From positions 1 to 20,910 of IMG/VR virus record IMGVR_UViG_3300034102_001276: DNA of 20,910 nt; one strand, given 5' to 3'. The position numbers and the translations under genes were made by a program. The notes under the pieces are model-generated. The model was not told where the DNA came from. It searched no databases and saw only the letters and a list, made by a program, of their open reading frames with translations. The number at the start of each line of letters is the position of its first letter. Within the stretch, counting starts at the first letter, position 1. This DNA comes from a virus. Of this stretch, positions 1-7,583 are shown piece by piece.

Positions 1-715
1 TGGCGCCTGCATTATAAAACGCACGATGAAGCCCATAACCCGCGACATTGGCTGTAGCAACATCTGCGTAATAACTGTAGTCTTTAATATCAACGATATT
101 GATAGCTAAGCCATTGCTTCCAGTGCCTATCTTGTAATAAAAGGCAGGAACCCAGCACATAACTGAGCCATCTGTGTATTGGTAATTTCCATAATTTGCA
201 GAGGCTATATCATCTGTTCCGGTCATTTTAGAAAAACCAGACGGTAGGTTTCGACAAATCCCAACGCCAAAGCCTTGGCTGCCTGCTATGCCAATAGTGC
301 TACTCATAAAATAATTTGATAAACCGGGAACGGCTACTGATTGCGAAATTGTCCAGCTTGCTATAGTTCCAGAGCCTGATACTAAGCTAACATTAGCCGT
401 TAGCACTCCGGTACTTGTGTTGTAACTTGTAACATCACCTAGCATCGAATTAGTAGGATTTACTGTTGAGGCAACTTTAATTGTCATACCAATAACGTAG
501 CTTTTTCCAGTTTGCGTTGTTAATGATATATTGCCCAATCCTATCAATAAGCTCGTGGTGCTTGTTGCATTGGTGGCGTTTAAAGTCATTGCTACCGCTG
601 TTGCATTACACTCAACTGCAAAAGTAGGCAATGCCGTCATAAAGGCATCAGCTCTCGCTGAGAAATTATTAGGGTCTGAGCGACTAGGAGCCGTTGGTAA
701 GGGTGTTATAGCCAT
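1..715 (-). CDS. Tail-tip/tail-fibre-like protein, C terminus cut off by window edge
   Basis: Read on the minus strand from ATG at 713-715, this frame stays open for 238 codons to the window edge. The N terminus reads MAITPLPTAPSRSDPNNFSA, a pattern I associate with the start of phage tail-fibre proteins (Ala/Pro-rich segment, then ARADAFMTALPTFAVE). A Ser/Thr/Gly-rich beta region follows, then a segment containing DGSVMCWVPAFYYKIG and GYGLHRAFYNAGA. The latter resembles phage receptor-binding proteins with a C-type-lectin/formylglycine-enzyme-like fold, the fold also used by the Bordetella phage Mtd protein. The start lies 1 nt after the TAA of the upstream tail gene, so it is the next gene of the tail operon. 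Its likely role is host recognition at the tail tip. The family assignment comes from remembered motifs; the C terminus, which would decide it, is outside the window. Confidence 0.72.
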   Translation of the reverse strand, partial: MAITPLPTAPSRSDPNNFSARADAFMTALPTFAVECNATAVAMTLNATNATSTTSLLIGLGNISLTTQTGKSYVIGMTIKVASTVNPTNSMLGDVTSYNTSTGVLTANVSLVSGSGTIASWTISQSVAVPGLSNYFMSSTIGIAGSQGFGVGICRNLPSGFSKMTGTDDIASANYGNYQYTDGSVMCWVPAFYYKIGTGSNGLAINIVDIKDYSYYADVATANVAGYGLHRAFYNAGA

Positions 716-716
716 A

Positions 717-1619
717 TTAAGTGAGTCCTTCTATAGTTAAGCTGCAAGAGCTGTAATCGGGGTAAGCAATGTTGACATCAAAATCTTTATAGAACCCATA
801 GACAATCAAACTGGTGTAAATGCTTTCAGCTCCGACCCATACCAGCGGTGTAGAACGATAACTGGCGAGCAAATTAACAACATCATCAACGATATTGTTA
901 TTAATCATTAAGTTTGAGTTCATGCGTTTGGCATAAGTACGCTGCACTACTGTTGTATTGCCAAAACTGTCGGTTGTTTTTACTGAATAATCGACAATGC
1001 CAGCGGAAGCACCGTATTGAGTAGCACCCAAGTCGTAATAGTTGCCTACTACGCAATTTCCACAAGTTGCTGTGCTGCTAATGTTAATAATAGAAACAGT
1101 AATAGTGCTATTGCTGTAGGGTGGTATATCCGTCAATACTAAATCACTTTTGTAGGTGATTAATTCAAAAAAGTAGGAATACCAGTCAATAACCTGTTCC
1201 CCTCCCACCATGTTGATCGTTTTTGAGTAAACATTGGCTCCAGATACAGTTACATTAACTGTAATAGATGTGGCGTCTACGTTTAATAAGGCTAGGCTAT
1301 TAATAATGGCAACAGGCGCTAAGACAAATGTTAGCGGTGTCGCAATGCTAGTCTGCGACCCCCAAGAAGCATCAAACATTTTCCATTTATTTGTGCTGCT
1401 AATCTCCAGCCATTTAGGCGTTGTTCCTGTTAGATTTACATCAGGGCTAAAATTAGTATTTGCAACCAAACATTCATAAATCTTGTGCGTACTGACTAAA
1501 ATAACGCGAGTGCTAACTGTGTATGCTGTGGCTCCGCTCCATGCCGTGTAATCTGTTTCTGGTACGTTACTGTAAGTTAAAACGCTATTAGTGACAGTAA
1601 CGGGTCTGATTAATTTCAT
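717..1619 (-). CDS. Tail protein with carbohydrate-binding-like N-terminal region
   Basis: A 300-residue protein whose ATG overlaps the tape-measure TGA (ATGA at 1616-1619), so it is translationally coupled to it. Residues ~24-75 have aromatic spacing typical of small chitin/cellulose-binding modules (CBM5/12-like: YTAWSGATAYTVSTRVI, then IYECL, then PKWLEI). NKWKMFD follows, and the rest is Ser/Thr/Val-rich and probably beta-sheet. A CGNC pair sits near residue 187. Its place directly after the tape measure, and before the fibre-like gene, fits a distal tail or baseplate component. I recognise the general type (a conserved phage tail protein with an NKW.MFD segment) but not a precise function. 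No signal peptide or membrane segment is visible. Carbohydrate binding is inferred from the residue pattern only. Confidence 0.75.
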   Translation of the reverse strand: MKLIRPVTVTNSVLTYSNVPETDYTAWSGATAYTVSTRVILVSTHKIYECLVANTNFSPDVNLTGTTPKWLEISSTNKWKMFDASWGSQTSIATPLTFVLAPVAIINSLALLNVDATSITVNVTVSGANVYSKTINMVGGEQVIDWYSYFFELITYKSDLVLTDIPPYSNSTITVSIINISSTATCGNCVVGNYYDLGATQYGASAGIVDYSVKTTDSFGNTTVVQRTYAKRMNSNLMINNNIVDDVVNLLASYRSTPLVWVGAESIYTSLIVYGFYKDFDVNIAYPDYSSCSLTIEGLT

Positions 1620-4600
1620 GCTGCCACCACTGTTGTTATTGCTGTCCCATCTTGCGTAACATCACGCAATATTTTTGCAGTTCTTAATGTATTATGTGCA
1701 ATAGCCTGTTGCCCTGCCCTCACATCTGATCTAAGTTGACGTATTTCAACTAGTAGTTCATCCATGTTCAACAATGACTTACTTTGTCCATTACTGTAAA
1801 TTCTTGATGCTCCGGTATTTTCAATCTCTGGACCATTTTCACCAACAATTCGCCAGCCTCCTTCGTGTTGCCCACCTGATGCAAAAGCTGGCAGCGCTGC
1901 GGCTGTTGCATTGGCGTAGGCTCTTGCTGTCTGATAAGTAACAAGGGCGGCATCTGCTGCGCTCCTGTCAGCATTAGCCGTATCTGATAATCCGCTTAAT
2001 AATGCTCCGGCTGCCGCTGCTGATACAACTGCTGCATTCGCATTTACTAGGGCAGTTTGAGCATTTGTTAGATTGTTACTAATATTATTATAATTACTTG
2101 CCGCTGCATTAAGATTTTTCCTATAAGCATCTCGCGCTTTTCCATCCCAGCCTTGATCTGTATTCATATTCGCCCAATACAAATATTTTGCTTTGGCTGC
2201 TGGTAGCGCATCGGTGAATTTTGCTATGGCTGCCGTTGAGTCAGTTACAGCGGTATTGGCATTTCTTGTTCTTAGCTCCCAATCGGCTCTTGCATTTGCG
2301 TAGACCAGCGCAGAAGCGGCTGCTTGAGTGTTTGCTTGTATTAAAGCCAGATCAGCTTTTGTTGCCGCTTTATCGGCTTCTGTTGCAAGCGCAATGGCTT
2401 TTGTTGCTGCGTTTTGAGCGTTTAATGAGCCGGCTAACTGATTGATCGCTTCGGAAACAGATATAACCGCCTGATTATTGCCCAGCATTTTCTCTATTTG
2501 TGTTTTTTGATCTTGAACTGTCGCTAGGTTCTTTTGTGCTTCGGTTAAGTTGGCAACTGAATCGGTTATACCTAGTGCCGAGGTAATTTGCGATGAAGTC
2601 AGTGTAATCATTTTGCCATTTACATCAATCACAGCGCTTTTCGTACCATCAGCCGACCCGATTAAATCAACAATCTTACCATTTACTTTAGTTACCTCTT
2701 GAGTAGTGCCATCGGCTGAAATAGCTTGTGACCGTGTTAATGTAACTAATTGTCCATCAACGTCTATGACGGCACTTTTAGTGCCATCTGCTGAACCAGT
2801 TAAGGTTACTATCGCATTATTAACTCTAATGACTTCTTTCGACACCCCATTAATAGCATCAATCTGCTGTTGTGCCATGTTAACTTGAGCATCGGCATAG
2901 TCAGCAAGCTGGGTTATTGTTCCACTGGTAAGGGCTTGATCTCTTGCGTAGTCTGTAAATGACGAATAAAGTTGCTCGCTAGGCTTAGAAATATCAGTTA
3001 ATGCTTTGTCCATGCCAGCAAAGTTATCAATCGAGCCGCCAGCATTAGCCACTTTTAAGGCGGCATTTAATACAGCCTGAGCATCTGCCCTGTCTTTTCT
3101 GGTTGTTGCGTCAGTTGTTACCGTAGTCCCTGTTGCTGCTGCTCTTAATTTTTGGGCTAATGATGATAGATTACTAATTGCTTTTGATACTTCATTCACG
3201 GCTGCTGAGACGGCTTTACTTGCCAGCGCCATTGCATCTGTTACCGCTTTATTCGCTACGGCTGTTGCATCGGCTACGGCTTTATTGGCATCGGCAAGGA
3301 TGTACACGCCTTGCTGAGTTATCCTTAAACTTGCGTCCATTGCTGCCAATTCATCTTTGCGCTTTTCAGTCAATGCGCCTACTGCATTACCTGTTAATTC
3401 CATGTATTGAATGTCAAGCGATCTCTGAGTTTTTGCGATTGCCGCTACTTTTTCCGCCCCTGATTCAAGCATTGAGTAATAAGTATCGGCTGCTGAACTT
3501 AACTCAAGCAATAGACTGTAACGTTGCTGGTCAAGTGGGTTTGTCATATTCAAACCCTCAACCAGTTTTTTATAATTTTCTCTGGTTGTCGGTAAAATAA
3601 CATTGGCTTCTGCGAGTGAACCGACCAGCGTTTTTTGCAGGCGTGTTTGTTTTTCTGCGTCTGAGTAAAACTTATCAAAGAATGCTTCAAATTGCTGTTG
3701 AAATTCCTCTAGTCCTCCTGCTGCTTGAACAATCGCATCACTGACTGCAATTACATCTTTTGCTAGTAACTTAAGTCCTGATTGAGTAAGCGCATCTTTG
3801 ACAATGACTATTTCAGAGACAATGCGCACTGTTGTCTCAAGCATCCCCTCACCAAGCAACTGATACTGTTTAACAATCGAACCGAATAGCTTTGAGGACA
3901 TTTTGTCGAGTGTAGCGGAGATAACGCCATTGATTTTCTTGGCGGCAGCTTCGCCATTCATCCCCATGATATCAATACGCATAGCTGGAATAGCTGAATT
4001 GTAAACAGTCTCTCGAAGATTTGTGCCTAATTCTTTCCCTAGAAACTCACCGACACTGAGCATCGTAGTGCCTATGTTTTTAAATACCATGTTCAGCGAA
4101 TCTTGAGTGGCTGCGCTGATCTTTTTTATTTGCGTTGAATACTCGTCCTTGCTGCTTCCAAAAATGCCGCCTGACGTGTGGGTTTTAATATCCGCAAATT
4201 GATAGGCTTTAACATTTCCACCATCGGCAACAGCCCCTAGATTAGTTTTTCTAGTGCCTATGCCTTGAGCCACTATTGACTGCGTGACTTTCCCACCAAA
4301 TAAAAAGTTGCTAATGCCTGATAGTATTGGGCTAAAAAGTGACGGAATCTGACTTATAAGCCCAGTTACTCCAGTCAGCGTTGCTGCGGCTAGCTGAAAA
4401 ACCGCCATGCCGCCAGCTTGAAATAGGTTGCTAATCGTTTTTGTAATTCCAGCTTGCAGATTATTAACGCCTCGATTAATGCCTCTCAACTCAACATATT
4501 CAGACGCATGGATGTTTTTCAGCAATTCATTGGTTTTACCGATTGATTCTGACACCGCTGTTGGGTCGCCTAATACTGTTCCTGTCCCATCGTCAGTGGG

Positions 4601-6760
4601 TGGGGGTGTTCCTCCGCTGCTGCCACTGCCGCCTGAAGCCGCAAAACCTAGCCCTGCCATCAATGCCAACATAGCTGCAACACCAGCAAATCCTGCCCAG
4701 CCAGATTGAGCAAATAATTTTGATGCGCCCTCTGCGATGTTCTTGGCTGTTGCAACTGCTGACAGTGCCATGCCTTTTACTTTCATCGCCATTTCAGCAA
4801 TGCCTATCGCCACCCCCACAGCGTGAAATGCCTTTGCCCCTGCTGACTTTTCAGCAAACATTTTTGACGATGCCATCGCCAGCTGCCTTGTTCCTGTCAT
4901 CTGGTCTTGCACGTTCTTAGCGTTTAACGTGGCTTCTTCTTTGGCGTATTTCTTAAAGTTTGCTGCTCTTTCTTTTGGGTCTGCAATGCTGTTATTGAGT
5001 AACTGATTTTTGTTCAACTCAGCCATTGCTTTTGAGTTTTCAGCTAATGAATCAGTCATTGTGGTTAATGCGCCCGTCATTAAGCTGATGCCACCCAATG
5101 CCCCATCGAATATAGCGGTAGTGATGCTGCCTAAATCTTGTGTTTTAGTCTTTGTATCGTCCAATGACTTGTTATAAGCGTCCAATGCTGTCTTGGCATC
5201 TTCCTGTGCTTTCTTTTGCGCCTCTGCCCCTGAAGTCTTATCAAACTGATCTAGTAAAGGCGCTTTATCTGCACCGGACATAGGTGATTTAATACCGTCT
5301 GGGCTTGTTGTGGTCAGGGTTGAGGAATAGTAATCTCTAGCCGACATAGTAGCTTTGTTATAGCGATCAATCAGCGAGTCTAGTTGCGACTTTTCTTCCT
5401 CGTTGTGTTGCTTTTTTGCTTCCAGCGCTGCCCCTGCATCCCAAAGCGCCATCGCCTGTGCAATCATGGCTTTGTTATAGCCCTTTGATGCCAGCGTCGC
5501 TTCTTCAAGCTGTCTTTTAGTTTTTGATTGCTCGATATTGTTTAACGTCAAAGCCTTCAAAGTGTCATCGAAAGACTTGGCGAGTGAGGCTTCTGCTCTT
5601 GCTGCTTCTTTTGCGGCTTTGTCATGCTCTTTTTTAGATTGTAGTGTTTCCTCTAAGACTTTCTTTTCTTGATGGGTAGAATTTAACAGCTTATCCGTTG
5701 CAGCCGTTTCTTGATTTTTAGCGACAATAACATCATGAGTGGTTTTAATTACTCCCTCTCTTTGCTTGATAAAATCAGATAGTCGGTTTTTTTCACCCTC
5801 CAATGAGTTACCTGTTAATGCGCCCGCTACTTGCCATGCCGCACCCGAAATGCCACCTTGACTCATGGCGGATATTTTGGCTTTTGAGCTGACAATCTTA
5901 TTATTGATTTCCTCTAATGCCAGAAACTCCTTACCAACGCCAGCGATTGAGTCTTTGAAATAATCCAGCCATGCTGTCCAGTTGCTAACAACTGTTTTTA
6001 AGTACCCCTCACTTTTATCATTTAATAAGGTATCTTCAAATGAGTGCCAAGCATCGGATAAACTGCTTATTTTTCCGTTCAATGTCTCCATTGCATTAGC
6101 ATTGCTTCCTGCTGCCGCCTCCCCCATTTTGACAATTAACTTGTCGATCATATCAACCGTAATTGTTCCTTTGGCTGACATTTCTGAAAGCTCTGCTGCG
6201 TTCTTGCCTGTGATTTCGCCAAGCAATCGCATAACTGGAACACCACGCTCCATTAGCACGACCATATCCTCCATTTGCAGCTTGCCCTTTGAATGGGCTT
6301 GACCTAATTGGAGTGCGATAGATGTTAATGTCTCTTGACTGCCTCCCAGCTTTGACGCTTGATCGGTCAAGGATTGCATGACTTGATGGGTGGGTTTTAT
6401 GCCCATGTTTTGCAGCATGATAAAGGTCTGAGTTAGTCCTTTTATCTCGTACGGTGTATCTTTTGCAAAAGTTAAGATCGCATTGAAAGCCCCTTTCGCT
6501 CCCTGTGCTGAACCCATAACAGACTTTAAACTAGCTCTTAATGATTCCATCTCTCGATTAGTATCAAGTACAGACTTCGCCAATGCGCCCAAACCAAGGC
6601 CAGCAAATAAGCCTGTTAAGCCCTGCATTGATTTCTCAACTGAGGACATAGCCTTGGCAGTCTTACCACCAGCCGTAGATAGTTTTTCTAACTCAGCCGA
6701 GGCTTTGGTAACGTCTGTTGCATCGACTTTTATGCCGAGTGTTGCCATATCCATCGCCAT
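1616..6760 (-). CDS. Tail tape measure protein
   Basis: At 1,714 residues this is by far the largest gene in the window. The N terminus (ATLGIKVDATDVTKASAELE) and residues ~60-260 (FAKDTPYEIKGLTQTFIML, LQMEDMVVLMERGVPVMRLL, LNGKISSLSDAWHSFEDTLL) match the phage tape-measure domain of the TIGR02675 type. A hydrophobic Ala/Gly segment lies near residues 685-715 and a second around 775-830, as expected for a protein ejected through the cell envelope. The rest is Ala-rich helix with two repeat blocks listed separately. The C terminus carries ASGGQHEGGWRIVGENGPE, a motif common at the end of such proteins, then a helix (ELLVEIRQLRSDVRAGQQAI). ATG at 6760 has a GGAG 7 nt upstream. At ~0.15 nm per residue the tail would be about 250 nm. 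The gene lies between the G/GT chaperones and the tail-tip genes, as in lambda-like phages. Confidence 0.96.
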   Translation of the reverse strand: MAMDMATLGIKVDATDVTKASAELEKLSTAGGKTAKAMSSVEKSMQGLTGLFAGLGLGALAKSVLDTNREMESLRASLKSVMGSAQGAKGAFNAILTFAKDTPYEIKGLTQTFIMLQNMGIKPTHQVMQSLTDQASKLGGSQETLTSIALQLGQAHSKGKLQMEDMVVLMERGVPVMRLLGEITGKNAAELSEMSAKGTITVDMIDKLIVKMGEAAAGSNANAMETLNGKISSLSDAWHSFEDTLLNDKSEGYLKTVVSNWTAWLDYFKDSIAGVGKEFLALEEINNKIVSSKAKISAMSQGGISGAAWQVAGALTGNSLEGEKNRLSDFIKQREGVIKTTHDVIVAKNQETAATDKLLNSTHQEKKVLEETLQSKKEHDKAAKEAARAEASLAKSFDDTLKALTLNNIEQSKTKRQLEEATLASKGYNKAMIAQAMALWDAGAALEAKKQHNEEEKSQLDSLIDRYNKATMSARDYYSSTLTTTSPDGIKSPMSGADKAPLLDQFDKTSGAEAQKKAQEDAKTALDAYNKSLDDTKTKTQDLGSITTAIFDGALGGISLMTGALTTMTDSLAENSKAMAELNKNQLLNNSIADPKERAANFKKYAKEEATLNAKNVQDQMTGTRQLAMASSKMFAEKSAGAKAFHAVGVAIGIAEMAMKVKGMALSAVATAKNIAEGASKLFAQSGWAGFAGVAAMLALMAGLGFAASGGSGSSGGTPPPTDDGTGTVLGDPTAVSESIGKTNELLKNIHASEYVELRGINRGVNNLQAGITKTISNLFQAGGMAVFQLAAATLTGVTGLISQIPSLFSPILSGISNFLFGGKVTQSIVAQGIGTRKTNLGAVADGGNVKAYQFADIKTHTSGGIFGSSKDEYSTQIKKISAATQDSLNMVFKNIGTTMLSVGEFLGKELGTNLRETVYNSAIPAMRIDIMGMNGEAAAKKINGVISATLDKMSSKLFGSIVKQYQLLGEGMLETTVRIVSEIVIVKDALTQSGLKLLAKDVIAVSDAIVQAAGGLEEFQQQFEAFFDKFYSDAEKQTRLQKTLVGSLAEANVILPTTRENYKKLVEGLNMTNPLDQQRYSLLLELSSAADTYYSMLESGAEKVAAIAKTQRSLDIQYMELTGNAVGALTEKRKDELAAMDASLRITQQGVYILADANKAVADATAVANKAVTDAMALASKAVSAAVNEVSKAISNLSSLAQKLRAAATGTTVTTDATTRKDRADAQAVLNAALKVANAGGSIDNFAGMDKALTDISKPSEQLYSSFTDYARDQALTSGTITQLADYADAQVNMAQQQIDAINGVSKEVIRVNNAIVTLTGSADGTKSAVIDVDGQLVTLTRSQAISADGTTQEVTKVNGKIVDLIGSADGTKSAVIDVNGKMITLTSSQITSALGITDSVANLTEAQKNLATVQDQKTQIEKMLGNNQAVISVSEAINQLAGSLNAQNAATKAIALATEADKAATKADLALIQANTQAAASALVYANARADWELRTRNANTAVTDSTAAIAKFTDALPAAKAKYLYWANMNTDQGWDGKARDAYRKNLNAAASNYNNISNNLTNAQTALVNANAAVVSAAAAGALLSGLSDTANADRSAADAALVTYQTARAYANATAAALPAFASGGQHEGGWRIVGENGPEIENTGASRIYSNGQSKSLLNMDELLVEIRQLRSDVRAGQQAIAHNTLRTAKILRDVTQDGTAITTVVAA
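2570..2815 (-). repeat. Alternating 21/25-residue repeats inside the tape measure protein
   Basis: Residues ~1316-1397 of the tape measure consist of four tandem units of alternating length: AIVTLTGSADGTKSAVIDVDG (21, cited as unit 1), QLVTLT...VTKVNG (25), KIVDLIGSADGTKSAVIDVNG (21, unit 3) and KMITLT...(25). The long period is 46 residues (138 bp). Each unit is a hydrophobic beta-like strand, then a polar ADGT turn, then a second strand ending in (D/N)G. Unlike the surrounding helical sequence, the block looks like a small beta structure. Confidence 0.8.
3164..3295 (-). repeat. Four 11-residue (hendecad) repeats inside the tape measure protein
   Basis: Residues ~1156-1199 read as four consecutive 11-mers: ADANKAVADAT, AVANKAVTDAM, ALASKAVSAAV and NEVSKAISNLS. 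Each has (N/S)KA(V/I) in the same register. Eleven-residue periodicity is typical of right-handed or straight coiled coils, and 11-residue phasing fits a long rod-like tape measure. The DNA copies have drifted, so the repeat shows at the protein level rather than as recent duplication. Confidence 0.75.
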
Positions 6761-6761
6761 A

Positions 6762-7127
6762 CTATTTCTCCGCTTGCTGTTTCTGGTAATGGGTCAAAAA
6801 AACACCGTCTAGTTGTTTGATAATGTCTACTTCTTGCGCTGTGACTGACTTATTCGTTAGTCGATTCCATGCGTCAAGTTCTGTATAGCTGATCGGATTT
6901 AATGTGTAGCCGTTACTTGTCCGACCATTATTCAATTCGTGGAAATCACGCCAGATAAATTCTAGTGTCTCCGGAAAAGGCACTGGCTCAAGTTGCTTTG
7001 GCGTTATCCCTGTTTGTCTCTCTACTGATTCAAGGTGATGACGTAATGAACCGCCATCACTTTGCTTTTCACTTAACGCTAATTCGTTCTCAGCAAACAG
7101 CAATAACTCTGCTATTTGCTCTTGATA
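6762..7127 (-). CDS. Tail assembly chaperone T domain (frameshift extension of the G-like protein, GT product)
   Basis: This frame is -1 relative to the upstream chaperone gene and follows on from its slippery site. Read from the shift it begins YQEQIAELLLFAENELALSE and gives 121 residues ending QKQQAEK. The fusion with the first 131 residues of the upstream gene would be 252 aa. A separate start could only be TTG at 7103, which lies in the loop of the frameshift hairpin and has no Shine-Dalgarno sequence; independent translation is therefore unlikely. In lambda, gpGT binds the tape measure through the T domain and recruits tail tube subunits, and this gene lies directly before the tape measure, as expected. 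The sequence itself (FPETLEFIWRDFHELNNGR) contains a segment typical of short phage tail chaperone C domains. Confidence 0.85.
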   Translation of the reverse strand, partial: YQEQIAELLLFAENELALSEKQSDGGSLRHHLESVERQTGITPKQLEPVPFPETLEFIWRDFHELNNGRTSNGYTLNPISYTELDAWNRLTNKSVTAQEVDIIKQLDGVFLTHYQKQQAEK

Positions 7128-7133
7128 AAATTT
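7092..7133 (-). promoter_or_regulatory. Programmed -1 ribosomal frameshift signal (slippery site plus hairpin)
   Basis: On the minus strand the G-like frame reads TCA AAT TTT ATC, which contains the canonical X XXY YYZ heptamer A AAT TTT (plus-strand 7127-7133). After a 6-nt spacer comes an 11-bp stem, AGCAAATAGCA (7120-7110), a 7-nt loop (7109-7103), then TGCTGTTTGCT (7102-7092), with one G.U pair. The zero-frame stop TAG (7114-7112) lies within the 5' arm. Spacer length and stem size fall in the range known for -1 frameshift elements. The -1 frame is open through the site and continues for 121 codons. Confidence 0.9.
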
Positions 7134-7519
7134 GACATTAAGTCCGATGCAGCCGATACCTGATCTCTGACCTCAGGGTTCATTCTGCATAATGCCAGTG
7201 CCATGTCTTTGGTGTATTCAACGGGCTTTCCAGCATCATTAAGACCTTTCCAGCCGATGATGGTGATTGCCGCCAACTGAATACCAAAGGCTTCATCTTC
7301 TTCCACTTTGCGATAATCATCTTTGCCCTTTTTCAATAGCATACGTTCACGATCTCGCATGTTGTTGACGGCTTTTCGTGTCCACTCTTTTACGGTGTCA
7401 GCATGCTTGCCGAGTACCGTAATGAAGAAGCCCTCACCAATACCTGTGGCTTCTGGAATGAACTCGAACTCATAACCGTTTTCGGAGGTTGATGATAAAT
7501 CTAAACTTGATAATTCCAT
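7112..7519 (-). CDS. Tail assembly chaperone, lambda gpG-like
   Basis: A 135-residue acidic/helical protein lying between the tail tube gene and the tape measure, the position where tailed phages keep the G/GT chaperone pair. It begins MELSSLDLSSTSENGYEFEF and contains EWTRKAVNNMRDRERMLLKK and a GWKGL..AGKPVEYTKD..ALCRMNPEVRDQV segment. That pattern (a charged helix, then W.G.., then a P-E-V/I-R-x-Q-V helix) is usual for such tail chaperones. Translation normally stops at TAG 7114-7112; a fraction of ribosomes should shift -1 at A AAT TTT and make the longer GT form. No motif for any enzymatic activity is present. It should act in the cytoplasm during tail assembly and be absent from the virion. 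Confidence 0.85.
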   Translation of the reverse strand: MELSSLDLSSTSENGYEFEFIPEATGIGEGFFITVLGKHADTVKEWTRKAVNNMRDRERMLLKKGKDDYRKVEEDEAFGIQLAAITIIGWKGLNDAGKPVEYTKDMALALCRMNPEVRDQVSAASDLMSNFIKSK

Positions 7520-7545
7520 TTTTAATCTCTGTTGTGCGATAAGGG

Positions 7546-7573
7546 TATCGTGGCTCAGATTTAAGCCACGATA
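7546..7573 (-). other. Perfect 10-bp hairpin between tail tube and chaperone genes
   Basis: TATCGTGGCT (7546-7555) and AGCCACGATA (7564-7573) pair perfectly around an 8-nt loop. The hairpin begins 10 nt after the stop of the tail tube gene on the minus strand. No U-tract follows (the minus strand continues CCCTTATCG), so it is not a textbook intrinsic terminator. It could be a partial terminator, an mRNA-stabilising 3' end or a processing site that raises tube expression relative to the chaperones. Confidence 0.65.
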
Positions 7574-7583
7574 ATGTTATTTA

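Noticed and set aside
1-1619. Diversity-generating retroelement within the window
   Set aside because: The tail genes suggest one could exist nearby, but there is no reverse transcriptase or template repeat in the sequence given.
3178-3600. Plus-strand 140-aa open frame, and other plus-strand frames of 60-110 aa within the tape measure, capsid, scaffold and terminase genes
   Set aside because: Leu/Arg/Pro-rich or low-complexity translations, antisense to clearly recognised phage genes, without ribosome-binding sites. These are shadow frames.
7101-7103. TTG as an independent start of the second chaperone frame
   Set aside because: It lies in the loop of the frameshift hairpin, lacks a Shine-Dalgarno sequence, and the frame is open upstream through the slippery site, which explains its translation better.
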